A DNA stretch of 64,000 nucleotides from Halichoerus grypus (Eukaryota; Chordata; Mammalia; Carnivora; Phocidae), in NCBI RefSeq assembly GCF_964656455.1, contig NC_135719.1:4505163-4569162 (forward strand). Reading direction: 5' to 3'. Shown in pieces: positions 37,601 through 51,700 of the stretch (its first letter is position 1; each line of letters opens with the position of its first letter). The translations under genes and the position numbers were made by a program. Below the pieces are notes generated by a model. The model was given only the letters and a program-made list of their open reading frames with translations, searched no databases and was not told the origin of the DNA.

Positions 37601-40600
37601 GATAATATGATAATCTTTCATATTCTCTGCTCACAATAAACACAGATTTTAGAGAACAGGTCTCCTGCTGTTCAGGCTTGAGGCCCTTTGTACCTGGTGC
37701 CATAACATCACTTAGGAGGCGAGACGCTGTTCCCACGGATCTGGATGGACCCCAGGGCCTCGAGCTCATCCACTAACCGCCCCTCCCCATCTCCACTCGC
37801 TCTCCTCAGTGACGGGTGGGATGCCTCGGTGTCCCTGTGGCCAGATCGAGGCACATGAGGGCCGTCCTCTCTGGCTCATGCCCACCTGACCCTCACAACA
37901 AAACCACCGGCTGACCCCTTCTCTAGCAGGAGCGGGAAGGCCATGGTAAAGCCCCCCAAGGCTGCTGGGTCAGGAAGACTGCTGTTTGGTCACTGCCTTC
38001 TGAGGACGCCCCTTCTAACTGAGCGAGGGAACCCGGGGTCCAGCTCAGGCACTACGCCTGAGCACCTGAGGGGCTCTTCATCCATCTCAGCCTTCACTGC
38101 TCTTTCCAGAGGACCTGCCTCTCGCCAGCAGGAGAATCATCATCCTTGACAGAAAGGTGGAGGCAGGATGGGATTCGGGTAGTGCCTACTCTTGTTATTC
38201 CCCTGGGCGTAGGTCACTGGGCCCTCACAGCCAGCCTGCCCTCTCCCTGTTTTCACTGCAAGGCAAACTGGTGTGCTCAGAGCCACGGCAGAGCAAAGGG
38301 ACACGAGCCCACAAACAGCGTCTCAAGGGCCCAGGTAAAGGGGGGTACAGGCTCTGCAGGGCCCTTCTGCCCCCCATGACAGAATGCTCTGCTGGGCTAC
38401 GGGAAAGGTGCTGGCCGGATGCCACCGGGGAGCAGGCCAGACAGCAGGCCACCAGTGTTTCAAGTGTTCTGAATGATCAGATTAATAGTCTCTCCCCAAC
38501 TTCCTAAAGTTAAAAAGAGCCCAGCAGGAAAGACTATGAAAAGCAATAGCCTTTTCCTTGTCATCACACATGAAAACCTAGTAACAGTGAGGTGCGGCAG
38601 AAGCTAGTGCTCTGAGAAATGTCCTTTCAGACTGAGCCTGCCTGCCTTCTGTCTGTCCCTCCAGTGCCGTGATCATGTGACCTGTTGTGTTCACAGCCTG
38701 GAATAGGAGTTCTCTAAGGCAGCCGTTTATGTTTTGCCCCTCTTTCTATACCAGAATCCAGCAGAGTGCCAGCACACAGGAGACATTCCAGAAAAGGCTG
38801 GACAGATGCGCGAGGCTCAGAGAATTGCTGGGCTCAGGTGTGTTCGGAGACTCTGACCCCACTGGCAATCCTCTACCCTAAGCCACTTGCCAACATCTAC
38901 CACTTAGATGATCCATTATTAGCAAGATCAATTTACTTATTACAAAGATGAAGACACTGATTTCAAGTGTCAATCTAAGTTATTCTGCATAATAGCTGAT
39001 CATATCCTACACTTTCTTGATCTTAGTTTCCTCATCTGCAAAATGGGAATAATAGGGATGACACCACCAACACTCCCCCGGGGCTTCTGCGAAGAGTAAG
39101 ACTCAGATCACCTGGCAGCGCCAACACTCAGTGAACACGTCTCCTTCCTTTCCTCTTTGTTAGGTGAAAGTAAAAAAGGTACTGACCTCTTACTTACCTT
39201 GCCTATCCTGATGCATGAATTTATAGTATCGAGCAAATCAGCCTTTTTTTCATTTATAGGCACTTCTGCTAACTCCTTTCCTATTAATTCGCCTGACTGA
39301 TAGCCCATGGTTGTTTCAAATGCAGGATTTGCATACTGGGGGGAGACAAGAGAAACAACATCAAGCAAATTAAAAGAGAATTTGAAAAGAGGACAATCAA
39401 GGCTTTTCACCCCAAGCTATCATGTTTTCTGCCCAGAAAGCTCAGGAGCCTGGAGCTTACTGTGACAGTTCTAAAGCCATAAGAGCATAACCCCAGGAGA
39501 TCCCTGGAGTCCAGAGAAGCCTCTGCTCTGGGACACCTGGCTGGGCTTCCTGCCATGGTCCCTGGGGCCCCAGAGAGGAGCTGGCCCCATCCCACTTGAA
39601 CACCAACAGAGGAAAGAAGCCACGTGGAGACAGGCCTGAGGTGCTACAAAAGGGCTTTTTGGATGATGACATAGTAGAATGAAGCACCAGACTGAAGTGC
39701 GAAGCACCCAGGCTCTCCTCCAGCAAGTGACTTAACCCTCTAAGTCTCAGTCTGTGTATCTGTTTAATGGGAATGAAACCTCTAGGTTGCTGCTCTCATA
39801 TGATACACACGAGTAATGCGCTGGGAAAGCAGGCTACGAACTGGGAAATGTTTACAGATGCAAGGCTGTATGGCTGAATCTCAGAGAGGACCACAAGACT
39901 AGAAGAAAATGTATAGGAAAGTTGTGCAGCGCTAATAGTAATAATAATAAAATAGTGATGATGATAAAGCAGTTAACTGCTATCGCTTAAGGTCTATTTC
40001 CCTTGCCAGACACTGGAGTGAGCACTTTGCCTACACTCACCCACTTAGAACCTCCTGACAAAAGGCAGGTGGTTGTGAGTATGACTATCATTCCCATCTG
40101 TACAGCTGAGAAAGACAAGGAACTTGCCCAGCGATGCTCAGCTAGGAAGGCGTGGCAGCCGCCTGCAACGGCGGCCCACCTGCCACCAGCCCGTACCCTC
40201 AGCACCGGCCCAGGCTGCCTCTCAGGACGCTGACCCCTGAAAGCCGCAATTGATCGGCAGCTCCTTCCTGAGCAAGCTCAAGTGAGATTAAAGTGAAGAG
40301 CTGGAGTGCTCAGAACAGACATCAAAGTGCAGCTGATTCCCAGACAAAAGGAGCATTTCCTTGGTACAAGCCCTCTTTTGTTATCTCAAAGTACAAGTTA
40401 CGTTATCTTAAGCCGCTTTTATGAATCTGCTTTGCTAATAATGGGTAATTTGTTCAGCAACTACTAGGTTCTTCTGGAAATTCTGAGTAGTTTCTAGTAG
40501 ATTTCTTTAGGTGTAAACTATCTTCAAAAACAGTGAGAAAGGCAAGAGCTTGCAGACCTTATGGTCAGAGCCTCCTCCTACTCCAGTGGTAATCCCTTTG

Positions 40601-42706
40601 GATAAAAGTCTCCTCTTGCTGAATAAACAAACAAAAAGGTGAACAGTAATAAATGCAAATGTGGTACTTCCACAGAATATTTTCTAGCACCTTAAGTAAT
40701 TATTAGTACCTTTTCATAAGGAACTTATTTTAAATTACATATTTTATATATTTTGTTCTGATAATCCTCTAAGGAAAACTTGGGCTCTTGAACTTCGAAA
40801 AGAAAAAAAAGATCATACTGGCGGGGTTCAATCCTAAAAGAACAAACAATCCCAGAAATTCAGAAAAATGAACTTCCCAAATAACAAACCTGTATAATGT
40901 GGTCTTCACTTGTAATTTCAATTGCTTCTTGACTTCTCTCTAATGCAGTGAATATTGAGTTACAAGCCCTTTATGGGTAGGGAAAAAAAAAAGACTGATT
41001 AATGTAAATACTACAAAAAATATAATACAAATCTTGGGTTATTGCATTAACTTATTTAAATGTATTTTTCATTTGATGATAAAAGTAACAAATACTAACT
41101 CAAGAAAAAGGAGGAGGGAAATATTAAAAAGCATAAAGAAAAAAGAAACACCTTCCGCAACTGTGCTACTTGGGACCATGACTACATACAATGGGTGCCC
41201 CCATTCCTGTGTGAGGACCAAGGTGGGATACACACCAGGCCAAAGCTCAGCCGTTCCCCAGCTCTGGGACCCTGTGCACGGGACTGAACCTCCTGAGTCT
41301 CCCTTCTCCCCATCTGAAGAGCCCTCCTGAGAACTACATGAGAGAAGAAAATCAAGCATCCTGCACAGAGTCCGACAGAAAGGAGGTGGTCAGTCATTTG
41401 TAGTTATTATTTCTTTTTTTTAATGTAAAAAAAGAACATGTATTTGGAATGAGGAAAAAAATCACAGCAAATTACAATCTTAGAAAGATGATAATCATCA
41501 CAAAATCCAGAAAAATAACCATACAGTTAAACTTCAATAAGGCAGGGGTTAAGAGTGTTGACCCCCTGTGCAGTCCAAAATCTGCCTATAACTTTTGACG
41601 CCCCAGAAACTTAAGTACTAACAGCCTCCTGTAGACCAGAAGCTTTATCCGTAATACAACCCAGTCAATTAACACAGATTTTGTGTGTTATATGTATTAT
41701 ATACACTGTTCCTCACAATAAAGTAAGCTCAGGAAAAGAAAATGCTAGTAAACAGATCATAAGAAAGAGAAAATACATTTATAGGTATTTATTGAAAAGA
41801 ATCCACATATAAGTGAACCCGTGCAGTTCAAACCCATGTTGTTCAGGGGTCAACTGTAATTTTATTAATAAACTACCGGATACAGATCTGTAGGACAGTT
41901 TCTGTATATATCTGTCAATATAATCTTTGATTGCTTATTCATATCACAACGTATTTTTTACAGTTACCAGAAAGATAATTCAGTCTTTTTTAACGAAATA
42001 CAGTTGACATATAACATTCTATTAGTTTCATGTGTAAAACATAGTGATTCAACCTTTGTACACATTGCAAATGATCACCATAGCAAGTCTAGGTATCATC
42101 TGTCACCATACAAAATTAATACAATACACCTCACCCTTGAACAACACGGGTTCACTTATACGTGGATTTTTTCAATAAATACAGTATTGTAAATATATTT
42201 TCTCTTCCCACGATCTTTTTAATAGCGTTTTCTTTTCCCTGGCTTACTTCATTGTGAGGACACAGTATATAATATACATATCATACAAAATCTCTGTTAA
42301 TTGACTGGTTCTGTTATGGATAAGGCTTCCAGTCTACAGTAGGCTGTTAGTACTTTAAGTTTCTGGGGAGCCAAAAGTTATACACAGATTTTCAACTGCA
42401 TGAAGGGTCAGTGCCCCAAGCCTTGCATGGTTCAAGGGTCAACTGTATTACTTGACTCTATTCCCCATGATGTACATTACATCTGCATGATGTACTTACG
42501 TTGTAACCGTAGGTCTGTGCCTCGGGATCCCCTTCATCAATCCGGCATCCAGCCCAAACCCCCTTCCCCTCTGGCTGCCACCACTCTGTTCTCTGTATTT
42601 ATGAGTCTAGGTTTGGTTTTGTTTTATTTGTTTTGTTGTTTAGATTTCACTTAATTATCTTTCTCTGATGGCAAGATTTCATTCTTTTTATGGCTGCGTA
42701 ATATTC

Positions 42707-42756
<50 letters not shown>

Positions 42757-45700
42757 CATCTTTTTTTTATCCATTTACCTACTGATGGATACCTGGGTTA
42801 CTTCCATAATTGGCTATTGTAAATAATGCTGCAGTAAACACAGAAGTGCATACTATCTTTTTGAATTAGTGTTTCTGTATTCTTTGGGTAAATACCTAAT
42901 AGTGGAATTACTGGGTCATACAGTAATTCTATTTTTAACCTTTTTGAGGAAACTCCTGTTTTCCACAGTGCTGCACCTGTTTGCATTCCTACCAATAGTG
43001 CATGAAGGTTCCTTTTTCTCCACATCCTCATCAACACTGTAGCTTGTGTTTTTGATTTTAGTTATTCTGACAGGTATAAAGTGATATCTCACTGTGATTT
43101 TGACTTGAATTTCCTTGAGGATTAGTGATGATGAGCATCTTCTCATGTGCCTGTTGGCCATCTGTCTTCTTTGAACAAAATGTCTATTCAGATTCTCCAC
43201 CTAATTCTTAATCAGTTTTTTGTTGTTGTTGTTATTTAGTTGTATGAATTCTTTATATATGTTGGATATAAACTCTTAGTGGATATATGATTAGCAAATA
43301 TCTTCTCCCATTCAGTAGGTTGACTTTTCACTTTGTTGATGGCCTCCTTCACTGTGCAGGAGCTTTTTAGTTTGATGTAGTCTCATTTAATTTTGCTTTT
43401 GTCCCCTTGCCTTTGGAATTTGATTAAAAAAAAAAAATCACTAAAACCAGTGTCAAGGAGCTTGCTACCTATTTTTCTTCTAAGAATATTATGGTTTCAG
43501 GTCACACATACAAGTCTTTAATGCACTTTGAGTTAATTTTTGTATATGGTTAAGACAGGAGTCCAGTTTCATTCTTTTGCATTTAGCTGTCCAGTTTTCC
43601 TAACAACCATTTATTTAAAAAACTGTCCTTTCCCCATTGTATATTCCAGACTCTTCTGTTGTAGATTAACTGACCATGTAAACATGGGTTTATTTCTGAG
43701 CTCTCTACTCTATTCTATTGATCTATGTGTCTGTTTTCATTCTAGTGCCATACTGTTTGGATTACTAAGGTTTGTAGTATAGTTTGAAATCAGGGAGCAT
43801 GGTACCTCCAGCTTTGTTCTTCTTTCTCAAGATTCCATTGGCTATTCAGGGTCTTTTGTGGTTTCATACAAGTTTTTAGGATTATTTGTTCTACTTCTGT
43901 GAAAAATGTCATTGGAATTTTGATGGGGATTACATTAAATTTGCAGATTGCTTTGCATAGTATGGACATTTTAACAATATTAATTATTCCAATCCATGAG
44001 CATGGCATATTTTCCTATTTATTCGTGTAGTCTCCAATTTCTTTTATCAATGTCTTATAGTTTTCAGTGTACAGGTTTTTCACCTCCTTGATCATTTATT
44101 CCTAGGTATTTTATTCTTTTTGAAGCAATTATAAATGGGATTTATTTTTCTTTTGGATAGGTCATTATTAGTGTGTAGAAATGCAACGTAATTTTGTATA
44201 TTGATTTTGCATCCTGGAACTTTAGTGAATTGTTTATTAGTTCTAGTAGCTTTTTGGTGGTGTCTTTAGGGTTTTCTCTATATAGTAACATTTTATCTGC
44301 AAATAGTGACAGTTTTACCTTTTCCCTTCCAATTTGGATGCCTTTTATTTCTTTTTCTTGCCAATTGCTCTGGCTAGGACTTCCAGTACTATGTTAAATA
44401 AAAGTGTGTGTGTGTTTGGCAGGGGGTGGATTCTTGTCCTGCTTCTGATCTTAGAAGAAAAGCTTTCAGTTTTTCACTACTGAGTATGGCGTTATCTGTG
44501 AGTTTGTCATATATGGCCTTTCTTACATTGAGTTACGCTCCCCATACCCACTTTGTGGAGAGTTTTTATCATGAATGGATGTTATACTCTGTCAAATGTT
44601 TTTTCTACATCTACTGAGATGATCATAGGATTTTTAGCTTTCATTCTGTTAATGTGGTGTATCATGTTGATTGATTTGTAGATCGAACCATCCCTGTATC
44701 CCTGTATGTCCAGAATAAATGGTATATGATCCTTTTAATGTATTGCTGAACTCAGTTTGCTAATATTTTGTTGAGGATTTTTGCATCTATGTTCATCAGG
44801 GATATTGGTCTGTCATTTTAGTATTTTGTGGCATCCTTGTCTGGTTTTGGTATCAGGGTAATGCTGGCCTCATAAACTTGAGTTTGGAAGAATTCCCTCC
44901 TCTTTTGTTTGAGAAGAACTGGTATTAATTCTTCTTTGAATGTTTGGTAGATTTCACCAGTGAAGCCATCTGGTCCTGGACTCTGTTGTTGGGAGGTTTT
45001 TGATTGTTGCTTCAGTCTCCTTACTAGTAATTCGTCTATTCAGATTTTCTATCTCTTCATGATTCAGTCTTAGAAGATTATATGTTTCTAGGAATTTATC
45101 CATTTCTTCTAATTTGTTGGCATATAACTGTACATAGTTGTCTCTTATAATTCTTTGTATTTCTGTGGTATCCTAAGTTCTCTTCCATTTCTGATTTTAT
45201 TTATTTGAGCCCTCTCTTTTTTCTTCTTGGTGAGTCCAGCTAAAGGTTCGTCAATTTTATCTTTTCTGTGAACCAGCATGTAGTTCCACTGATCTTTTTC
45301 GTCTCTATTTCATTTCTTTCTGCCCTGATCATATTTCCTTCCTTCTACTAACTTTGAAGTTTGTTTGTTCTTCTTTTTCTGGTTCCTTTAGGTGTAAAGT
45401 GTTATTGTTCGAGATTTTTCTTGTTTCTTCAGGTAGGCCTGTATTGTTACGAACTTCCCTTTTAGAGCCACTTTTGTTGCAATCCCATAGATTTCTTTTT
45501 TCATTTGTTCCTGAGCATTTTTAAAAATTCCTCCTTTGATTTCTTTGATGGCCCATTGGTTGTTCAGTAGTGTGTTGGCTTATTCCACATTTTTGTGGTT
45601 TTTCCAGGATTCTTCTTGTAACTGATTTCTAGTTTCATACCACTGTGGTCAGAAAAGATGCTTGCTATGATTTCAATCTTCTTGAAAGTACTGAGACTTC

Positions 45701-48700
45701 TTTTGTGGCCTAACATGATCTATCTTGGAGAATGCTGTATGTACACTTGAGAAGAATATGTATCTTGCTGCTTTTGGATGAAGTGTTTTGTATATATCTA
45801 TTAAGTTCATCTGGTCTACTGTGCTGTTTAAGGCCAATGTTCTCTTATTGATTTTCTGTCTGGATGATCTATCCGCTGATTTAAGTGGGGTGTTAAAGTC
45901 CCCTACTATGATTATATTGTCAATTTCTCTCTTTATGTCTGTTAATATTTGCTTTATATATTTTGGTGCTCCTATGTTGGATGCATATATATTTATAAAT
46001 GTTCTATTTTCTTGTTGGGTTGACCTCTTTATCATTATGTAATACCCTTCCTTTCTTTTATTACAGCCTTTGTTTTAAAGTCTATTTTGTCTCATATGAA
46101 TATAGTTACGCCAGCTTTCTTTTTGTTTCCAGTATGGAATATCTTTTTCCATCCCTTCCCTTTCATTCTGTGTGTATCCTTACTTCTGAAGTGAGTCTCT
46201 TGTAGGCAGGCATACAGATGAGTCTTTTTGAAAATTATTAATTTTTAATTCAAGTATAATGCCTTTTGATCAGAGAATTTAATCTATTTACATTTAAAAT
46301 AATTATTGGGTAAGTACTTACTGCCATTTTGTTCACTGTTTTCTGGATGTTGTTGTAGTTCCTCTCTGTTCCTTTCTTCTCTTTCTCTCTTCCTTTCTGG
46401 TTTGATAACTTTCTTTAGTGTTATGTTTAGATTTCTTTCTCATTTTCTTTTGTGTATTGGCTGTAAGTTTTGCTTTATGTTACCATGAATTTCACATATA
46501 TTGTCCTATGTATTTAACAGTCTATTTTAAGTTGGTAAAAACTTAAATTTGAACATGTTCCAAAAATACATTTTTACTAACCCCCCGTTTTGTTTTTGAT
46601 GTCACATTTTACACTATTTTATGTATCCCTTAACAAATTATTGTAGCTTTCCTTAATTTTACTACTTCTGTCTTTTGACCTTCATACTAGCTTCATAAGT
46701 GATTAATCTGCTACCTTTACTATGTATTTACCTTTTCCAGTGCCATTTTTACTTTCACGTATTTTCTTATTATTAATTAGTGCCATTTCTTTTCAGCTGG
46801 AAGAAATCAGTAGATTTTTTTTAGCAGAAACTCTGCAGGCCAGAAGGGAGTGGCATGACTTATTCAAGGTGCTGAAAGGAAAAAACCTGCAACCAAGAAT
46901 ACTCCACCTGACAAAGCTGCCATTCAGAACAGTCAGAGAGGCAAAGAATTTTCCAGATAAGCAAAAGCTAAAGGAGTTCATCACCACTAAATCAGCTGTA
47001 CCAAAAATGTTAAAGGGACTTCTTTAATTAAAGCTGAAAAGAAATGGCACGGTTCTATTTAAAGTTATACCATAATTTATTCAACAATCCCCCGTGACTG
47101 GACAATTAGGTTATTTCCAATTTAGTTCTCTTATATGCCTCAGAATATAAAAAAAAAGAAAGCAACTGCCTACTTGTTCATAAAATGCAAAGACAATATT
47201 AAGGAAACTAACAATAGCAATGCTTTTACATTATTCCTGGTATTAATAAACTATCTCACTAAACAAAACAAAGCATCTTAGCCAATACAAATTAGCTTTT
47301 ATTTCTTGGTATATAAAAATCAAGTGATGAAATGTGAATTATATATTAATAAAGCTGTTATTTAAAAAAAAAAATCAAAAAACAAGGAGAGAGAAGTTCC
47401 CAACTCTGACATAACAAGCTTAGAGTAGATGGATCTGTGAGAAGCCCTACTTGGTTTTATCATTCTTATTAAAATTTTTGCAGATTTGGTAAATAAAAAA
47501 TAGTGTATCATTCTCATTTTCATTTTTTTGATTACTAGTGAAGCTGAATATCTATCTTTTCACATTTACTGGCCATTAATATCTCCTGTGAACTGCTTGA
47601 TCACGGCCTTTTTAATTCTTTCTACTGGATGTTTCCATTTTTCAACTGATCCATCAAAGCTCTTTACATTATTGGGTTTTAACCTGTCTGTCCTATATGT
47701 TACAGATATATTCTTCCCAGTATGTTAATTTATCTAAAAATGTAACATTATTGGGGTGCCTGGGTGACAGAGTCAGCTAAGTGTCTGACTCTTGGTTTTG
47801 GCTCAGGTCATGATCTCAGGATCGTGAGATCGAGCCCCCCACCCCCATCGGGCTCCTTGCTCAGCAGCGAGTTCTGCTTAAGATTCTCTGTCCCTCTCTC
47901 TCTGCCCCTCCCGTTCATGTGTGCTTTCTTTCTCTCAAATAAATAAATACATCTTTAAAATAAAAATAAAAATGTAACATTATTTAAGGTTTTTAAAAGA
48001 AATTGTAGACAAGCTTAACATTTTTATAGTGTTCAATCTGACTCTCTTCCTATACCCAATCTGGCTTTTATGCCATGCTGAATTTAAAAAGACTTCATCA
48101 TCCAATTACATATGTTCACTTATATTTTTAGTACTCATGTAGCCCTACTTTTTAACATCAAGTCTCTAAGTCACTGGAATTTATTTTGGGGTTAAGTGTG
48201 AGATCAAGATATAACTTAATTTTCCTTCCAAACAGTTAACAAGTTGTCACAATTCTATTCACTGAAAAGTCTGCCCTTTTCCATGTTGATTTAAGCTGCC
48301 ATGTTGATCATATGCTAAATTCTTAAATATACTCAAGTCTATTTCTACACTTTACATTCCAGTTAACTGATGTAGCAATAACACAAAGGTGCTTCTTATA
48401 CCTTGTTAGCACATTTTAACATCCGGCAGAACAAGTCTGGATTTCTCCCAGCTCTCTAGCCCCACATCTCCTTTCCTTCATATCTTCATATGGCCCTCGA
48501 TAATGGACTTTTCCCTTTGGTTGCCAGCTGGTGCAGAGAACAAAGCAGGCCATGATGGCAGATGGGGACAGAGAAGTAAGCAGAAGACGCACCACAGAGA
48601 GCTGTGTAGGCCATACCTTAGAGCTTGGACTTTATCTTGAAGGCAATGGGGAGGTGCAGAGCTGACACACAAGTGGAGTTGCATGTTACTAATGACAAAG

Positions 48701-51700
48701 AGGAGTCAAGAAAGATGTAAGGAGACTAACTGATGGCTCAATAATCCAGGTAAGAGAGAAGAGTGGCCTAAAGAGGAAGATAAGTTGGCATATTCCACAG
48801 ATACTCAGGAAGCAAAATCAACAGGACTGGGTGAATGACTGGTTAGGGATGTGTGAAGGAGACACAGTGGTTTCAGTCTAGGACCACAGGGGAAATGATG
48901 CTGTGTTCACTAAGCTAAGGTATTGAGGAAGAAAAGGTCAGAGGTTACAGTTAGATTTGGAGGAGAGACAATGACTGCAGTTTGGAAAAGGCTGATTACA
49001 ACCCGAAGGATCCCCTGTGCTGTGTGCTGCTTGGAAGGTCTCAGATCTAACTCACTTAATCTCCCTGGGTGTCAGCTGCTGCATCCTGACGGGACCCAAT
49101 AAGCTCTAGCATCACTGACTGCTCCAAAATCCCGCTTTACAATCTCAGAGTGGCCGGTAGCCTAGCTCACTGTAGGGATGCTGCAGTCAGCCGCATCCGG
49201 AGTGAGGGAGGAGCAGGCCTCAAGGCAGCCATCCACCTTAGTTTCCTGGCAAAATCTGGCAACAAAACTCTTTTGGACACTTTACTAGCCTTAAAACATG
49301 TCTGCTCACCAGAACTCTGCTACCTCAACCTTCATTTCCTTTGGTCTGTGAAGTACTTCCCCTCCCTGCATGTGGAACCCTGTGCTGGTCCCTACTAATC
49401 TTCCTCCTCCAAGGCCTGACCCCCTTATCTCTGCCCTGGGCATATAGAGTGATTTCATTCTCCCCTTGATCCCTGGAAATATTAAAGAATAGCACACCAC
49501 TCAAGAAAGAAACCTAGGATGACAAAGAGCTGCTGATTTTTTTCTCCTTCTGTCAAAGTCATATAATTTTACTAATTTTTTGCTTTTCCTATTGTACAAG
49601 GAACTAGGTTTCTACTCATTTCACTAAAAACAAAACAAAACAAAACAAAAAACTGTTGCTCAGGAGCAAACTACAAAATGCTTATCTGTGGAAAAGAAAA
49701 CATGTCACCTAGCAAAGATAACTAGTATTAATAGGTTGGGTGTTTGTATACAAGTTTTTTTTTTTTTGTAAAAAACTAAACAGATAATTCAGTATATACT
49801 TTTACAGCCTTCTTTTTCATTTATGATTCTTTTGGAGCCCCATCTTTAAGTGTGAGTGTCCCATCACTAAAGTAACCACTTGCTAGACACCCAGGCAGAC
49901 GCTAAGAGTCTGGATCAGGAGAGTTGCCAGGTCACCACCCCCTCCCATTTCAGCAGGAGGTCAGTTAGAGCCAAAAGAGCCACAACCCAAGACCTCACTG
50001 GCAAAGCTGCCCTGCGTGGTGTGATGTGGGTATTCCAGAAGTGGCGGGATTAATTACCTGAGTTTTAGCTGGGACCGCACCTCTCCGAACTCCAGCTGGA
50101 GCAGTTCATTGTAACAGGCCATGAGGCTGGGGTTTTCCACATACCTCTACAAAGAGAAAGGAGATGTTGTGGATAAACAAATGTGCATCTTTAATATGTC
50201 TATCAATAAAAATAACTCTTTTCAACAGACTTCTCAAGTGGGTAACCAAAATCTAAAAAATACATCACCTTTAGTGATGAACAGGAACTGAGAAATGAAA
50301 ACCTGTGGGTACCAAATTAACTTTTAAGAAGGCAGGGCTTAAGAATGCTTTGTTTGAGGTAAGAGAATTTTGGTTGTCTGCATGTCACTATCGGAGGCTA
50401 GAATAAGTAGAAGGAAGAAACTTATTGAAGTCCTATTTATATTAACTTCCAGAGTATATTCCCTTATTCAAGCACAGTATGCTGTCCTCCTTACAGCTGT
50501 TCAAGCTCACAGTAAGCAAACACACGCTTGCACTTCTCTTTGCACCAGTATTTCACAAAGATAACCCCCACTCAGGCGACATTTTCTACACCCACCTCTA
50601 ACCACGGCTCAACCAAGCCATCAGAGGATGGCCCTCCACGTGAGAGGTGCTGGCAGGGCCGTGGCTTTGCCCAGCAGCTCTCACTGCTGTGGACAATGAC
50701 TACCTCGGATAATAACATTTACATAAAGGAAGCACCGCACCACAAAGCAAATTACACAGTTCTGAGAAGCATGGACCCATTCCACCACCAAATTATGGAT
50801 TCCATGAAGACATCTTAGAACTCACTTGTTCTGTCACATGGTTCCATTCAGGCGGAAGAAATATTTGGGAATATTTACTCACCCCTATTTCTATGAGCAG
50901 CGCTCGCTTTCACTTGCTCAATGCGTGGCTACTACTCTAACGGAGAGGGGGAGGCTGAGGCCGAAGAGGCAGGGCAGGGCCTCTAGAGGACACCACCTCC
51001 GAGCCAACGCCAGACCTGTCTGGAACACGGGCCCCTCAGAGAGCTCTTGCCTCTGCCACAGTGAAGGTGAATAGCCCCCCATTTAAACAGTGATCAGGAT
51101 CTTGTCTGAGTGTCAAGCAAGCTAATAACCCAGCCCCAGGTTCATGCCTTATAAACCCTATGACCCTCCTGGGCTGGCTTCCCCACTTGCAGAACAAGAC
51201 TATCCCGCTCGTAGCCACCGCGGATGACCGTGAGAACCGAGTGCGGCAGCGGGCAAGCGCTCGACCACAGAGGACAGTGCCTGCTCTGTCCCTCGGAGGG
51301 GAGCGGGGAAGGCCAGCTGGCCAGGGGCGTGGTGGTCCCTAACCCACAGGCCAACACATAGCCTTCCTCACTCACAGAAGTCAGAGGGGTGCCGTGCCCA
51401 CCAGCTCTCACCCACTGAGAGAGAAGGAGGGCGCTGGCCCTGCCGTCCGTTGCTGGTCAGCCCCGACTCCACAGAACCCCGGAGAAGGCCGTCCACCCGC
51501 GCGGGCGTCTGCTGCTGCCCAGGCAAACAGGGAGGAGCTCCCTGGGCACAGCGCTTGTGCTGCTGCCAGCACACAAGGGGGTGGGGACTGGCGCCGTCCA
51601 AGGGCCCGGCTGGCCTCACCAGCTCTGCAGGTGCGATCCTGGGATGCGGACCACGTGAATTTATAAATGGCCTCCCAGGCACGCAACCAGATTTTTCACT

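Larger units (their letters stand above)
34155..39197 (-). other. PDE8A intron 7: contents
   Basis: A 5-kb intron with an L1M-type 3' end at 35490-35655 and a MIR at 39018-39110. The rest (for example 36080-38700) is GC-rich without anything I recognise. Confidence 0.55.
41980..46798 (-). mobile_element. L1 (3' UTR to ORF1/ORF2 boundary), main reversed part
   Basis: Reverse L1: 3' UTR (41980-42124 and 42448-42650, split by Tigger), ORF2 end (about 42680-42960), reverse transcriptase, and endonuclease. On the minus strand at 46035-45673 the endonuclease is readable, with GDFNTPL at about 45900 and KIDHV near 45700. The frames are broken. It lies in the same sense as PDE8A. Confidence 0.85.

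Noticed and set aside
45673..46035. L1 endonuclease frame considered as a gene
   Set aside because: It has the GDFN motif of L1 ORF2 but sits in a decayed element with broken frames on both sides. It is annotated as part of the L1.
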